A stretch of DNA of 64,000 nucleotides from Lentzea aerocolonigenes (GCF_000974445.1 NZ_BBOJ01000028.1:1-64000), one strand, 5' to 3'. Numbered from the stretch's first letter, positions 45,069 through 55,838 are shown. Notes: a model not told the origin generated them from the letters alone. Translations and numbers: made by a program.

Positions 45069-47443
45069 CCACGTTCCGCGGCACCGTCACCGCCAGGGCG
45101 TTCGTCATCGACGTCGGCGTGATCGGCGAGCAGGAGGCCCGCACGCGGGTGCTCGACCTGTGGCAGCCGGGCGCACGCATCCACGCGCTGCCAACGGGTT
45201 CGTGGCTGGTCGTGCTCGCCGAGCCGGTGGAGGTCCGCGCCGAACGAGCACCCGGCCTGCCGCTCACCGAGGTGCCGGAAGGCCTGGAGCCACTCGACTG
45301 TGCACTGTGGACGGACACGAGCGGCCTCACCCGGCACGAGCTCACCCCCGCGGATCTCGCCCCGGCGCCGGAACCCGTCGAGTCAGCCGTCCCCGAGAGA
45401 CCTCAGCTGCGGGTCCGCGGCGGCATCGGCACGCCGTCCAAGCACGCCGAGAAACTCCTCCGGCACGATGGCGGTACACCGTTCCGCGCGCTCCTCATCG
45501 TCGTCGGCGCGCTCAGCGTTCCGGTTCTGGTGCTCGTCGCGCTCTCCGCGGGCAACATCAAGCCGATCCTGGTCATCGTGTTCATCGCGACCATCGTGGC
45601 CATGCGGACCGCGAGTGGGGGTACCGCGGGAACAGCTGACCGGGCACCGGGCCGGGAACCGGGGAACCTCTGGGTGCGGCTGGTCATGCGCACGCCGTTG
45701 CGGGCGCTCGTGCGGTCGCGGCACGACAGGTACCTGCGCCGGCTCACCGAGCAGTTCGAGCGCAAGGACTGGCACAACGCGCTGCGCGACGCCGTCGGGA
45801 TCGGCGGCGACTCGAGCAGCGGCCGGCTCACCACGAAGACTCCTTCGAGGCGCACGGGCGCGGTGCGGCCCACCAACGTCCTCACCCCCGGAGCCGGACC
45901 GCTGTACGGGCCCGACGTGCACCGGCACCTCAGGGGGCTCTACGAGGCCGCCGCGCGGGACCTCGAACGGCTGGGACGCCACGACGAGGCCGCGTTCGTG
46001 CACGCGGACCTGCTCGGCGATCCCGCCGCGGCGGTCGCGATGTTCGAGCGGCTCGGCAGGTTCACCGACGCGGCCGAGCTCGCGGAAGGCCGGAACCTCG
46101 ACGCGGACCTGGTCGTGCGGCTCTGGTGGCGTGCCGGGAACAGGACGCGGGCGATCGACGTGGCACGGGCGCGCGGCGCGTTCGCCACCGCCATCGCCCG
46201 CCTGTCCGCCGAGGACGGGCGAGAGCTGCGCGCGGAGTGGGTGCGCGAGCGGCAGGACGCGGGCGACCACCTGGGCGCGGTCGCGGCGGCCTGGCCCGAC
46301 GAGACCACCCGCCACTTCGCGGTGCCCTGCATCCAGGCGGGCATGGCGCTCGGCGGACCGGTGAGCAGCGCCTTGTTCGCCCACCTGGCCGTCGGCTGGC
46401 CCACCCCCGCCACGCACAGCACGGCGCTCGCGTTGCTGAACAGCGACGACCCTGAGCTCGCCGCGGCCAGGAAGCACTTCGTCGACGCCTGGCTCGCTCT
46501 GAACGGCGACGACCGCGAACTCGGCAGTGCGGCCACGCGGGCGTTCGTGCGCGACGGCACGACCGTGCCACCGGCGTTGAAGAAGGCGGCCGACCCGTTG
46601 CTGGCCGCCGACCTGCCCAAGGCGCCGAAGCTCCGCCGGACCGTGCCGGACCTCGAGGTCCCGGTGCTACCGGGGCAGCTCCTGGTGCACGACGCGGTGG
46701 CGGTGCGCGGCGGTGCGGTCCTGGTGGCGCTCGGCGACCAGGGCACCCGGCTCGTCACCGGCGACGGACGCACGCGGGCGCACTGGGACGTGCCGTCGCA
46801 CCAGGTCGTCATGGCCGACCACGGCGGATCAGCGCTGCTGGCCGGTGTGCGCGGCTCGGTCAGCGAGGTGCACCACGTCGACCTGGCCTCCCGCAGGGTC
46901 CGGCACTGGACCACGCTGTCGCACCGCACGTTCCTCCGGTCGTTCGACGGCGGCATCGCGGTCGTGACGGGACCGGACGGGCTGGAGTTCCTGGACGTGC
47001 GCAGGAACCCGCCGACCGTCGTGTGGCGGGAGCTCGACCGTGACGCGTCGATCCTCGGCGTCGCGCGGAACGCCCGCAGCCTCGCGGTGGTGTTCGCCGA
47101 GCCGGGCGGTCAGGTGATCGAGCGGTGGCGGTGGGACCTGCCGGATCTCACGCTGCGCCAGCGCGTGCGGGACCCGGACCTGACCCTGCCGCACCGCGGG
47201 ACGCTGCTGCCGTCCGGCGAGTACTGCGCCGGTGTCGCGGACGGCGACGCCTGGTACGTGCAGCAGGACGACTGCGTGGAGATCCGCACCAAGGAACGTG
47301 TCGTGGCGCGCACGACCGCGGTGGTGGACGTGATCCGCTGGCACGCGGGGATCGTCACGCTGATCGACCACGACAACCGCGTGCTGGCCGTGGACGCGGC
47401 CACCGGCGCGCAGGTCGCGGCGTTCGCTCTCCAGGCCTGGTAG
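45065..47443 (+). CDS. membrane-anchored bpX6-like protein of the MoxR system
   Basis: This 792-residue protein has an N-terminal bpX6-like domain (about 1-110, FRGTVTARAFVIDVGVIGEQ), two membrane helices (about 141-161 and 166-181), a helical TPR-like region (about 275-500, repeats such as LERLGRHDEAAFVHADLLGD) and a C-terminal beta-propeller (about 545-792). It would tether the complex to the membrane. GTG 45065 overlaps the preceding stop. Family placement rests on domain order and operon context. Confidence 0.68.
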   Translation: MTTFRGTVTARAFVIDVGVIGEQEARTRVLDLWQPGARIHALPTGSWLVVLAEPVEVRAERAPGLPLTEVPEGLEPLDCALWTDTSGLTRHELTPADLAPAPEPVESAVPERPQLRVRGGIGTPSKHAEKLLRHDGGTPFRALLIVVGALSVPVLVLVALSAGNIKPILVIVFIATIVAMRTASGGTAGTADRAPGREPGNLWVRLVMRTPLRALVRSRHDRYLRRLTEQFERKDWHNALRDAVGIGGDSSSGRLTTKTPSRRTGAVRPTNVLTPGAGPLYGPDVHRHLRGLYEAAARDLERLGRHDEAAFVHADLLGDPAAAVAMFERLGRFTDAAELAEGRNLDADLVVRLWWRAGNRTRAIDVARARGAFATAIARLSAEDGRELRAEWVRERQDAGDHLGAVAAAWPDETTRHFAVPCIQAGMALGGPVSSALFAHLAVGWPTPATHSTALALLNSDDPELAAARKHFVDAWLALNGDDRELGSAATRAFVRDGTTVPPALKKAADPLLAADLPKAPKLRRTVPDLEVPVLPGQLLVHDAVAVRGGAVLVALGDQGTRLVTGDGRTRAHWDVPSHQVVMADHGGSALLAGVRGSVSEVHHVDLASRRVRHWTTLSHRTFLRSFDGGIAVVTGPDGLEFLDVRRNPPTVVWRELDRDASILGVARNARSLAVVFAEPGGQVIERWRWDLPDLTLRQRVRDPDLTLPHRGTLLPSGEYCAGVADGDAWYVQQDDCVEIRTKERVVARTTAVVDVIRWHAGIVTLIDHDNRVLAVDAATGAQVAAFALQAW

Positions 47444-47450
47444 GAAACGG

Positions 47451-47485
47451 CGAACCGCCCCGGCCGAAGCGACCGGGGCGGTTCG
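47451..47485. terminator. bidirectional terminator
   Basis: CGAACCGCCCCGG (47451-47463) pairs perfectly with CCGGGGCGGTTCG (47473-47485) with a 9-nt loop, between the convergent MoxR operon and mpa. Confidence 0.85.
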
Positions 47486-47496
47486 GGCGAACGGTC

Positions 47497-49293
47497 TTAC
47501 AGGTACGTGCCGGTGTTCGTGGCCGTGTCGATCGCGCGGCCCGTCTCCTGGTTCTTCCCGGTGACGAGCGTGCGGATGTAGACGATCCGCTCGCCCTTCT
47601 TGCCCGAGATGCGTGCCCAGTCGTCCGGGTTCGTCGTGTTCGGCAGGTCCTCGTTCTCGGCGAACTCGTCGACGATGGCGGCCTGCAGGTGCCGGACCGA
47701 GAGGCCGGGCTGCTTGGTGTCGAGCAGCGACTTGATCGCCGCCTTCTTGGCCCTGTCGACGATGTTCTGGATCATCGCGCCGGAGTTGAAGTCCCGGAAG
47801 TACAGGACCTCCTTGTCACCGTTGGCGTAGGTGACCTCCAGGAAGCGGTTCTCCTCGGACTCCTCGTACATGCGCTCGACGGTGTGCTGAACCATGCCCT
47901 CGATGCAGGCCTTCGGGTCTCCGCCGAACTCGGCGAGGTCGTCGGCGTGCAGCGGGAGGTTCGCCGTCAGGTACTTGTTGAAGATGTCCTTCGCGCCCTC
48001 GGCGTCCGGTCGCTCGATCTTGATCTTCACGTCGAGGCGGCCGGGGCGGAGGATCGCCGGGTCGATCATGTCCTCGCGGTTGGAGGCGCCGATGACGATG
48101 ACGTTCTCCAGGCCCTCGACGCCGTCGATCTCGCTGAGGAGCTGGGGAACGATCGTCGTCTCGACGTCGGACGACACGCCGGAACCGCGGGTGCGGAAGA
48201 TCGAGTCCATCTCGTCGAAGAACACGATCACCGGGGTGCCCTCTGACGCCTTCTCACGAGCCCGCTGGAAGATCAGGCGGATGTGCCGCTCGGTCTCACC
48301 GACGAACTTGTTGAGGAGCTCGGGGCCCTTGATGTTGAGGAAGTAGGACTTGGCCTGCTTGTCGGTCTCGCCGCGGATCTCCCGCACCTTCTTGGCCAGG
48401 GAGTTCGCCACCGCCTTGGCGATGAGCGTCTTGCCGCAGCCGGGAGGGCCGTAGAGCAGCACGCCCTTGGGCGGGCGCAGCTCGTACTCGCGGAACAGGT
48501 CGGCGTGCAGGAACGGCAGCTCCACGGCGTCGCGGATCTGCTCGATCTGCCGGGACAGGCCGCCGATGTCGCTGTAGTCGATGTCCGGGACCTCCTCGAG
48601 CACGAGGTCCTCGACCTCGGCCTTGGGGACCCGCTCGTAGGCGAAACCCGCCTTCGAGTCGACCAGCAGCGAGTCGCCGGGCTTGAGCGGCGAGTCGAGC
48701 AGCGGCTGGGCGAGCCAGACCACCCTCTCCTCGTCCGCGTGACCGACGACCAGCGCGCGGGCGATCTGGTCCTCTCCCTCTTCGGAGAGCACCTCCCGCA
48801 GTGCGCAGACCTCACCCGACCGCTCGAAACCGCCGGCCTCGACGACCGTCAGCGCCTCGTTGAGGCGGACCGACTGCCCGAACGACAGCTTCTCCGGCTC
48901 GACCGCGGGGGACACGGCGACCCGCATCCTCCGGCCGGACGTGAAGACGTCCACCGTCCCGTCGTCGAAACGCGCCATGAAGACGCCGTACCCGCTGGGC
49001 GGCTGCGCCAGCCGGTCGACCTCCTCACGCAGCGCGAGCAGCTGGCTTCGTGCTTCGCGGAGGGTGTCTATGAGCTTCGTGTTTCGCTCGGTCAGTTGGC
49101 TGACCCGCTCCGTCGCTTCCGCCAGCCGCTGCTCGAGCAACCGGACGTGGCGCGGGGACTCGGTCAGCTTGCGGCGCAACGACGCGATCTCGTCCTCGAG
49201 GAACCTGATCTGCGCGTTCAGCTCTGCAGAATTGTTGCCCTGGTTCAGCTCGCCACCCTCATCGGGTTGGCTGCCGGGATGACCGTGCTGCAT
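47497..49293 (-). CDS. mpa: proteasome-associated AAA+ ATPase Mpa/ARC
   Basis: Mpa recognises pupylated proteins, unfolds them and feeds them to the 20S core. The 598-residue protein has an N-terminal coiled coil (about 24-97), two OB folds (about 98-235), an AAA+ domain with Walker A GPPGCGKT (282-289) and Walker B FFDEMD (358-363), and ends in GTYL, the Tyr-Leu docking tail that opens the proteasome gate. It is 16 kb from dop, unlike the usual adjacent arrangement. Confidence 0.97.
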   Translation of the reverse strand: MQHGHPGSQPDEGGELNQGNNSAELNAQIRFLEDEIASLRRKLTESPRHVRLLEQRLAEATERVSQLTERNTKLIDTLREARSQLLALREEVDRLAQPPSGYGVFMARFDDGTVDVFTSGRRMRVAVSPAVEPEKLSFGQSVRLNEALTVVEAGGFERSGEVCALREVLSEEGEDQIARALVVGHADEERVVWLAQPLLDSPLKPGDSLLVDSKAGFAYERVPKAEVEDLVLEEVPDIDYSDIGGLSRQIEQIRDAVELPFLHADLFREYELRPPKGVLLYGPPGCGKTLIAKAVANSLAKKVREIRGETDKQAKSYFLNIKGPELLNKFVGETERHIRLIFQRAREKASEGTPVIVFFDEMDSIFRTRGSGVSSDVETTIVPQLLSEIDGVEGLENVIVIGASNREDMIDPAILRPGRLDVKIKIERPDAEGAKDIFNKYLTANLPLHADDLAEFGGDPKACIEGMVQHTVERMYEESEENRFLEVTYANGDKEVLYFRDFNSGAMIQNIVDRAKKAAIKSLLDTKQPGLSVRHLQAAIVDEFAENEDLPNTTNPDDWARISGKKGERIVYIRTLVTGKNQETGRAIDTATNTGTYL

Positions 49294-50008
49294 GTCGGCA
49301 CCCTCCTCCCGTGTTCGTACCGATTACGGTACCGGCGATCACCGACAAAATCGTGTACTCACAACATCATCTTCGCTCGTGTGACGCAACGGTCCGGCCT
49401 CCAACAGAGGTCAACTGCTCCATCTCGGTGTCCGGTGGAACCACCCACCCGCTACGGTGCGTCCCAGAAACCCCGGCCCGCGCATCGCTCTGCGACACGC
49501 CAGCCGACCTGCGAGAAGTCCGAGGAGAGGGTCATGGGAGCACCTGGGCGGCCGCCCGGTCCCCACGCTCCGCGACCACCCTCGGACGACCGCGAACACG
49601 CCTGGTGCGGCCCGCGGCCCGGCGACGGGCGCCAACCCGCCGTCGTCCCACCAGGTGGACGATCGGCTGCTCCGATCGGTGGTGACACACCGCAACCCAC
49701 CCCGTTCGTGCCCGTCGGAGGACCCGCGCGAGCGAGGCTCCGGTGCGACCGGAGGGCGTGCGGCCAACCGGGTGGTCGTGCCGACGCGACCGGCGCACCA
49801 CTCCGACAGCGCAGTGCATCGCGCTCGATTTCCGGTGGAGGTGCCGCAATCGTTATCAGACACGGCCCTGGCGCGGCCAGCCGGCAACAGCACAAGGTGT
49901 GCATAACCACTCGTGCGTGTCGATAGACCCCATTCGGCCGCGCGCCCGACCACGAAGTACCAGAATGTCCAAGCGATAGATCACCTCATCCGCATCGGGG
50001 GAGTTTCG
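49294..50008. other. 715-bp region between mpa and the repeat-protein gene
   Basis: The part nearest mpa should hold its promoter. Beyond a weakly supported small ORF (49534-49926), nothing recognisable was found. Confidence 0.5.
49534..49926 (+). CDS. doubtful 130-residue Pro/Gly/Arg-rich ORF
   Basis: ATG 49534 has AGGAG 6 nt before it, and the frame runs 130 codons. The protein starts MGAPGRPPGPHAPRPP and is rich in Pro, Gly and Arg with no recognisable domain. It could be a disordered protein, a decayed gene or chance in GC-rich DNA. Confidence 0.22.
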   Translation: MGAPGRPPGPHAPRPPSDDREHAWCGPRPGDGRQPAVVPPGGRSAAPIGGDTPQPTPFVPVGGPARARLRCDRRACGQPGGRADATGAPLRQRSASRSISGGGAAIVIRHGPGAASRQQHKVCITTRACR

Positions 50009-50857
50009 ATGACGTACCCGCCGCAGCAGCCCGGTCCCTACGGGCAGCAGCCGCAGCCCGGTGGGCCGTACGGGCAGCAGCCGCCGCAGCAGCCGGGTCA
50101 CGGCCAGCAGCCGCAACCCGGTTACGGCCAGCAGCCGCCGCCGGGGTACGGCCAGCAGCCGAATCCGTACGGCCAGCCGCAGCAGGACCCGTTCGGCCAG
50201 CAGGGGCCGCAGAGCGGCGGTTTCCCGCAGCAGGGTTACGGCCAGCCCCAGCCCGGCTACGGCCAGCCCGGCCCCTACGGCCAGCAGCCCGGCTACGGCG
50301 GGTTCGGCGGTCCCCCGCCTCCCAAGAAGAGCAACACCGGCCTGATCATCGGTGTCGTCATCGGCGTGCTGGTGCTCGTCGGCGGTGGCATCACGGCGGC
50401 TGTCATCTACTCCGGCAACAGCTCCAGCAGCAACTCGTCGTCGTCCAACTCGGGCAACGGCTCGGACTCGGGCAACAGCGGCGGCGGTGACGACGCGGCC
50501 GAGGTCAAGAAGGTCGCCGAGGAGTACTACGCGGCCGGCACCTCCGGCAACACCAGCAAGGCCAAGTCGATGGCCTGCAAGGAGGTCGTCGACGAGGCCG
50601 AGCAGGCCGAGAAGAAGCTCGACAGCCTCACGCCGGAGCAGCGCAAGCAGGCCGAGGAACTGGCGAAGACGCTGAAGACCAGCGTGAAGGTCAACGACGT
50701 GGCCGTCAGCGGCAACGAGGCGACGGTCAAGATCAACCTCTCCATGAGCATCGGTGGCAAGAACTCGACCGTCGACACCGACGTGAAGTTCAAGAAGATC
50801 TCGGGCACCTGGAAGTTCTGCACGCTGCAGAAGGACATCAAGATCCCGACGAAGTAG
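50009..50857 (+). CDS. Gly/Pro/Gln-rich membrane-anchored protein, copy 1
   Basis: This 282-residue protein has an N-terminal region of PGYGQQP-type repeats (about 1-110), one membrane helix (TGLIIGVVIGVLVLVGGGI, about 113-131), a Ser/Asn/Gly linker and an exported C-terminal domain with a conserved Cys pair (MACKE and KFCTL). GGGGGAG lies 5 nt before ATG 50009. It is a close paralogue of the next gene in length, order of parts and leader sequence. The function is unknown. Confidence 0.75.
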   Translation: MTYPPQQPGPYGQQPQPGGPYGQQPPQQPGHGQQPQPGYGQQPPPGYGQQPNPYGQPQQDPFGQQGPQSGGFPQQGYGQPQPGYGQPGPYGQQPGYGGFGGPPPPKKSNTGLIIGVVIGVLVLVGGGITAAVIYSGNSSSSNSSSSNSGNGSDSGNSGGGDDAAEVKKVAEEYYAAGTSGNTSKAKSMACKEVVDEAEQAEKKLDSLTPEQRKQAEELAKTLKTSVKVNDVAVSGNEATVKINLSMSIGGKNSTVDTDVKFKKISGTWKFCTLQKDIKIPTK

Positions 50858-50950
50858 CCGGTGACGCGGCGAGGGGCCCTGCCGAATCGGTGGAACCCCT
50901 TTGTGAACTAATGGCACGTCGAGCCAGAAGATCTGCATCGGGGGAATTCG

Positions 50951-51799
50951 ATGACCTACCCGCCTCAGCAGCCCGGGCAGCAGCCCGGTTACGGCCAGCA
51001 GCCGCCGCCGGGGTACGGACAGCAACCGGGCTACGGACAGCCGCCGGGACAGCCGGGGTACGGACAGCAGCCGGGTCCGTACGGCCAGCCGCAGCAGGAC
51101 CCGTTCGGCCAGCAGGGACCCCAGAGCGGCGGGTTCCCTCCGCAGGGACCGCAGAGCGGCGGTTTCCCGCAGCAGGGTTACGGCCAGCCCCAGCCCGGCT
51201 ACGGCCAGCCCGGTCCCTACGGCCAGCAGCCCGGCTACGGCGGGTTCGGCGGTCCCCCGCCGAAGAAGAGCAAGACCGGTCTGATCATCGGTGTCGTCAT
51301 CGGCGTGCTGGTGCTCGTCGGCGGTGGCATCACGGCCGCCGTCCTGCTCACCGGCAACAGCTCCAAGAGCAACGACTCGGCGTCGACGAACACGAACTCC
51401 CAGCCGACGAACGGCAGCACGAAGCCGACCACACCGTCGTCGAAGAGCTCGTCGAGCGGCGGCGACTCGGACGCGAAGGAAGTCGCCGAGAAGTTCACCG
51501 AGATCGTCCTGAAGGGCGTTCGGGCGGGCAAAACCGACCCGAACGACGTCAAGTCCCTCGTGTGCTCGGCGGAGTTCCCCAAGCTGAAGAACCAGTCCGG
51601 TCAGGCCCAGCCGACCGCGGCGGCCACCGTGGCGGACGTCAAGACCTCGGGCAGCAGCGGCACGTTCACGCAGAAGCTCACCGGGCTCGTCGATCCGTCC
51701 AAGCCGGGTCAGACCACCTCGGGCAGCATCATCTACAAGCTGTCCAAGGAAGGTGGCGACTGGAAGGTCTGCGGCATCGACAAGATCGAGTCCAACTGA
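50951..51799 (+). CDS. Gly/Pro/Gln-rich membrane-anchored protein, copy 2
   Basis: It has the same 282-residue length and architecture as the preceding gene: PGYGQQP repeats (about 1-108), an almost identical membrane helix, a Thr/Ser/Lys linker and a C-terminal domain with Cys in LVCSAE and KVCGID. The N-terminal halves are very similar and the exported halves have diverged, indicating tandem duplication followed by specialisation. Confidence 0.75.
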   Translation: MTYPPQQPGQQPGYGQQPPPGYGQQPGYGQPPGQPGYGQQPGPYGQPQQDPFGQQGPQSGGFPPQGPQSGGFPQQGYGQPQPGYGQPGPYGQQPGYGGFGGPPPKKSKTGLIIGVVIGVLVLVGGGITAAVLLTGNSSKSNDSASTNTNSQPTNGSTKPTTPSSKSSSSGGDSDAKEVAEKFTEIVLKGVRAGKTDPNDVKSLVCSAEFPKLKNQSGQAQPTAAATVADVKTSGSSGTFTQKLTGLVDPSKPGQTTSGSIIYKLSKEGGDWKVCGIDKIESN

Positions 51800-51811
51800 C
51801 CCCATGACGCG

Positions 51812-51843
51812 AAAGCGGGAGCCTCACGTGAGGCTCCCGCTTT
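51812..51843. terminator. bidirectional terminator
   Basis: AAAGCGGGAGCCTCAC (51812-51827) is directly followed by its exact reverse complement (51828-51843), between convergent genes. Confidence 0.85.
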
Positions 51844-51850
51844 GCGTTTC

Positions 51851-52690
<840 letters not shown>

Positions 52691-53809
52691 TCAAACGCCC
52701 TTCTCAATGGCCGCACGCAGGTCCTCCCTGCGCAGCACACCGGCGGGACGGCCCTCCAGGTCGACGACGAGGAACTGCCACGCCGCGGTGCCCTGGACGC
52801 GTTCCACGATCTCCTCGCCGGGCTCGTCGGCGAGCAGCACGGTCTCCGGCAGGATCGGCTCCGCGGCCTGCTCAGCGGGCGCGAACGGGCTCGAGGCGGC
52901 CAGCTTCTCCGCGGCCTCGGTGTCGAGCAGGCCCGCCGCCACGCCGTCCGCCCTGACCAGCACCACGCCCCGGCCCGCGGAGGTGCTCAGCGCGTCCTTG
53001 ACGGGACTTTCGGCCGGCAGCTGGAGCACCGGCCGGATGAGGTCGGCGAGGGTGACACCGGCAGGCCACGTACGGCGTCGTTCGCTGGCCAGCTCGCTCT
53101 TCGCACCGGCGACGACGACCCACGCCGTGAGGGCGCACACGCCGAAACGCAGCCAACGGTCCTCCGCGCCTTCCGCCACGCCGTACAGCGCCCACGCCAC
53201 CAATGCGATGGCAACGGCGAAACCACCGACCACGGCGACACGCGTGCCCATCGCTCGTTGCCCCGTCACGGCCCACACTCCCGCACGGACGATCCGCCCG
53301 CCGTCGAGCGGAAGGCCGGGCAACAGGTTGAACACGGCGACCGCGACGTTCGCGGCGGCGATCTGGAAGACCAGCACCCACACGACGTCGCCGGGTTCCA
53401 TCACGAACGCGCCGAGGCCGAAGACCACCGCGAGCACCACGGACACGATCGGACCCGCGCCCGCGACGACGCCCTCGTGGCTGGGTTTGCCGGGCGTGCG
53501 CATGATCTCGGACAGTCCGCCCAGCAGGTACAGGCGCAGTCTTCTGACCGGAAGACCGAGCCGCAGCGCCGCGACGCAGTGGCCGAGCTCGTGCGCGAGC
53601 ACCGAAAGCCCCAGGAACACGGCGAACAACGCCGCCAGCAGGAGACCGACGCCCGGTGGCGTGCCGGGGGCGAGGTCGTCGACGAGGGGTGCGTAGAAGG
53701 CGACCACGATCGCCGAGCCGACCCACCACGACGGCGCGAGCAGCACCGGGATGCCCGCCACCCGGAACAGCAGCAGGCCGCCCTCTCGTTCACTGATCCG
53801 CGCGGCCAC
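52691..53809 (-). CDS. site-2 protease family (M50) membrane protein with CBS-like region
   Basis: This 372-residue membrane metalloprotease has HELGH at 73-77 and LPLDGGR at 166-172 (the third ligand), within six or so membrane helices. The C-terminus (about 240-370) resembles a CBS pair. It cleaves within membranes, often on anti-sigma factors; its target here is unknown. It shares the trmI-mpa neighbourhood. Confidence 0.9.
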   Translation of the reverse strand: MAARISEREGGLLLFRVAGIPVLLAPSWWVGSAIVVAFYAPLVDDLAPGTPPGVGLLLAALFAVFLGLSVLAHELGHCVAALRLGLPVRRLRLYLLGGLSEIMRTPGKPSHEGVVAGAGPIVSVVLAVVFGLGAFVMEPGDVVWVLVFQIAAANVAVAVFNLLPGLPLDGGRIVRAGVWAVTGQRAMGTRVAVVGGFAVAIALVAWALYGVAEGAEDRWLRFGVCALTAWVVVAGAKSELASERRRTWPAGVTLADLIRPVLQLPAESPVKDALSTSAGRGVVLVRADGVAAGLLDTEAAEKLAASSPFAPAEQAAEPILPETVLLADEPGEEIVERVQGTAAWQFLVVDLEGRPAGVLRREDLRAAIEKGV

Positions 53810-53892
53810 GGGTGCACTGTAAGGCCGCAGGTGTGATCTCGCGGTCTGGTGGGGCGGCCGGATGCGGTCCCGTAATTGTCAGACCCCTGTCC

Positions 53893-53906
53893 TAGGGTTC
53901 GACCCA
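53893..53906 (+). promoter_or_regulatory. probable leaderless promoter of the RecB-like gene
   Basis: TAGGGT (53893-53898) lies 7 nt before ATG 53906, the same element and spacing as at dop. Confidence 0.45.
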
Positions 53907-54751
53907 TGAGCACCACGTTGCGCAGGCCCGCGCTGTCGCCGTCCCGGGCGGGGGACTTCAAGCAGTGCCCGCTGCTCTACCGGTTCCGCGCGGTCGACCG
54001 CCTGCCGGAGAAGCCGACGAAGGCCCAGGTGCGCGGCACTGTGGTGCACGCGGTGCTCGAGGACCTGTTCGCGCTGCCCGCCGCCGAACGCGTGCCGGAC
54101 CGCGCCCGCACGATGATCGCGCCCGCGTGGGAGCGCGTGAAGGCGGAACGCCCGGAGTTCTCGACGTTGTTCGAGGTTCCCGGCGGCGAGGAGGAAGCAG
54201 AGTGGCTGGCGTCCGCGACCAAGCTGCTCGACGGCTACTTCGGCCTGGAGGACCCGCGCCGCCTCGAACCGGAGTCGCGCGAGCTGCTGGTCGAGTCCGA
54301 ACTGCCCTCCGGCGTCCTGCTGCGCGGCTACATCGACAGGGTCGACGTGGCGCCGACGGGTGAGATCCGCGTGGTGGACTACAAAACCGGCGCCGCGCCC
54401 CGCGAGGTGGGCGAGGCGAAGGCGCTGTTCCAGATGAAGTTCTACGCCCTGGTCCTGTGGAAGCTGCGCGGCGTCGTCCCCCGCCAGCTGCGTCTGATGT
54501 ACCTGGCCGACCGCCAGGCCCTGGCCTACACCCCGGACGAGTCGGAGCTCTCCCGCTTCGAACGCACCCTGGAAGCCATCTGGCAGGCCATCATGCGCGC
54601 GGCCCCGACCGGCGACTTCCGCCCGTCCCCCAGCCGCCTGTGCGACTACTGCGACCACAAGGCGTTCTGCCCCGCGTTCGACGGCACCCCGCCTCCCTAC
54701 CCGGGCTGGCCGGAGCCGGACGACACCGAGCCCCTCCAGGACCGCGACTGA
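53906..54751 (+). CDS. RecB-family exonuclease with Fe-S cysteines
   Basis: This 281-residue PD-(D/E)XK nuclease has Asp144 (GYIDRVD) and Asp158-x-Lys160 (VVDYKTG). Four Cys fit an AddB-like Fe-S cluster: Cys21 (KQCP) and Cys245/248/254 (CDYCDHKAFC). ATG 53906 is chosen over one ten codons earlier because of the promoter spacing. Such genes lie beside proteasome loci in many actinobacteria; their exact role is unknown. Confidence 0.88.
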   Translation: MSTTLRRPALSPSRAGDFKQCPLLYRFRAVDRLPEKPTKAQVRGTVVHAVLEDLFALPAAERVPDRARTMIAPAWERVKAERPEFSTLFEVPGGEEEAEWLASATKLLDGYFGLEDPRRLEPESRELLVESELPSGVLLRGYIDRVDVAPTGEIRVVDYKTGAAPREVGEAKALFQMKFYALVLWKLRGVVPRQLRLMYLADRQALAYTPDESELSRFERTLEAIWQAIMRAAPTGDFRPSPSRLCDYCDHKAFCPAFDGTPPPYPGWPEPDDTEPLQDRD

Positions 54752-55515
54752 TGAGCGCCTTCTACCTGCCCCTGAGCGACAACACGTTCCGCGCGACGGA
54801 GCACACCGTCGGCCCGTGGGGTCCCGAGAGCCAGCACCTGGGCCCGCCCTCCGCACTGCTGGTGCGCTCGCTGCTGGCCCTCGGCAGGCCTTCGGTGTCC
54901 CGCGTGACGTTCGAGGTCCTCGGCCCGGTCCCGGTGGCCGACCTGGCGGTGTCCACTTCGGTCGAACGCCCGGGCCGCTCCGTGGAACTGCTGTCGGCCT
55001 CACTGTCGTCCGAAGGCCGCGTGGTGCTCACGGCGCGTGCGTGGCACATCGTCGGTTCGGACACCACAGCCGTGGCAGGCGGCGAAGTCCCCGCGATGGC
55101 ACCGCCGACGTCGGCCGCGCCGATGGAGATCCCGGACTTCTGGTCAGGCGGCTACCTGGCCGCCGTCGAATGGCTTTCCGTGTCCGGCGGCATCTTCACC
55201 CCCGGCGACGCCCAGGTGTGGGCCCGCCCGCGCGTGGCCGTCGTCGAGGGCTTCGAGCCGACCCCGCTGGAACGCCTGTTCTCGGTGGTGGACTCGGCCA
55301 GCGGCGTTTCGTCCCGTGTGGACATCCGCAAGTGGTACGCCATCAACACCGACCTGACGGTGCACCTGCACCGGCAACCCGTCGGCGAGTGGGTGGGCAT
55401 GGACGCCCGCACCACCATCGGCCCGGACGGCGTCGGCCTGGCGACGAGCGTGGTGCACGACGTGGAGGGGCCAGTGGGGTCGACGGCGCAGGCGCTGTTC
55501 GTGCGCGAACGCTGA
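54751..55515 (+). CDS. acyl-CoA thioesterase-like double hotdog protein
   Basis: This 254-residue protein resembles TesB-like thioesterases with two hotdog domains (LSDNTFRATEHTVGPWG in the first, VDIRKWYAINTDLTVHLHR with the second). ATG 54751 overlaps the nuclease stop by one base (TGATG), so they are cotranscribed. The substrate is unknown. Confidence 0.75.
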   Translation: MSAFYLPLSDNTFRATEHTVGPWGPESQHLGPPSALLVRSLLALGRPSVSRVTFEVLGPVPVADLAVSTSVERPGRSVELLSASLSSEGRVVLTARAWHIVGSDTTAVAGGEVPAMAPPTSAAPMEIPDFWSGGYLAAVEWLSVSGGIFTPGDAQVWARPRVAVVEGFEPTPLERLFSVVDSASGVSSRVDIRKWYAINTDLTVHLHRQPVGEWVGMDARTTIGPDGVGLATSVVHDVEGPVGSTAQALFVRER

Positions 55516-55540
55516 GACGCCCCCGCACGAACATCTCCCA

Positions 55541-55756
55541 TCACAACGACAGTTCTTTCTTCTTGTCCTCCGCGGTTGCGCGGTCGTCTGCGCCGCGCAG
55601 CCACGTGGAGTACAGACCGGACAGCGCCAGGGCCACAGTGCCCACCGCTTCCGCGCTCACTCCCAGCGCCACCAGGGCGACCGCGGAGCCGAGCACGACG
55701 ACGAGGGCGGCGAGATCGACCGCTCGCGACCTCGAGATGAACTGGCGACGCGACAT
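55541..55756 (-). CDS. small membrane protein
   Basis: This 71-residue protein starts at ATG 55756, with AAGG 5 nt before it. It has two hydrophobic segments (about 15-32 and 37-52) and a charged C-terminus (DDRATAEDKKKELSL). No family was recognised. It is divergent from the NaeI-like nuclease gene. Confidence 0.55.
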   Translation of the reverse strand: MSRRQFISRSRAVDLAALVVVLGSAVALVALGVSAEAVGTVALALSGLYSTWLRGADDRATAEDKKKELSL

Positions 55757-55821
55757 CAAGACCTTCTTTCCGGGTTGCCCGACCGGATCCGAGTCTGTCG
55801 GCCGCCTGACTGCCGTGTACA

Positions 55822-55838
55822 TTTGTCGCTGAGACAAA
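55822..55838. promoter_or_regulatory. palindrome before the NaeI-like gene
   Basis: TTTGTC-GCTGA-GACAAA is a perfect 6-bp inverted repeat 30 bp before GTG 55868. A second GAGACAA copy follows at 55851-55857. A candidate binding site for the HTH-like N-terminus of the nuclease. Confidence 0.45.

Noticed and set aside
49411-49953. Minus-strand frames in the mpa upstream region
   Set aside because: No recognisable domain, no ribosome site and composition like random GC-rich sequence.
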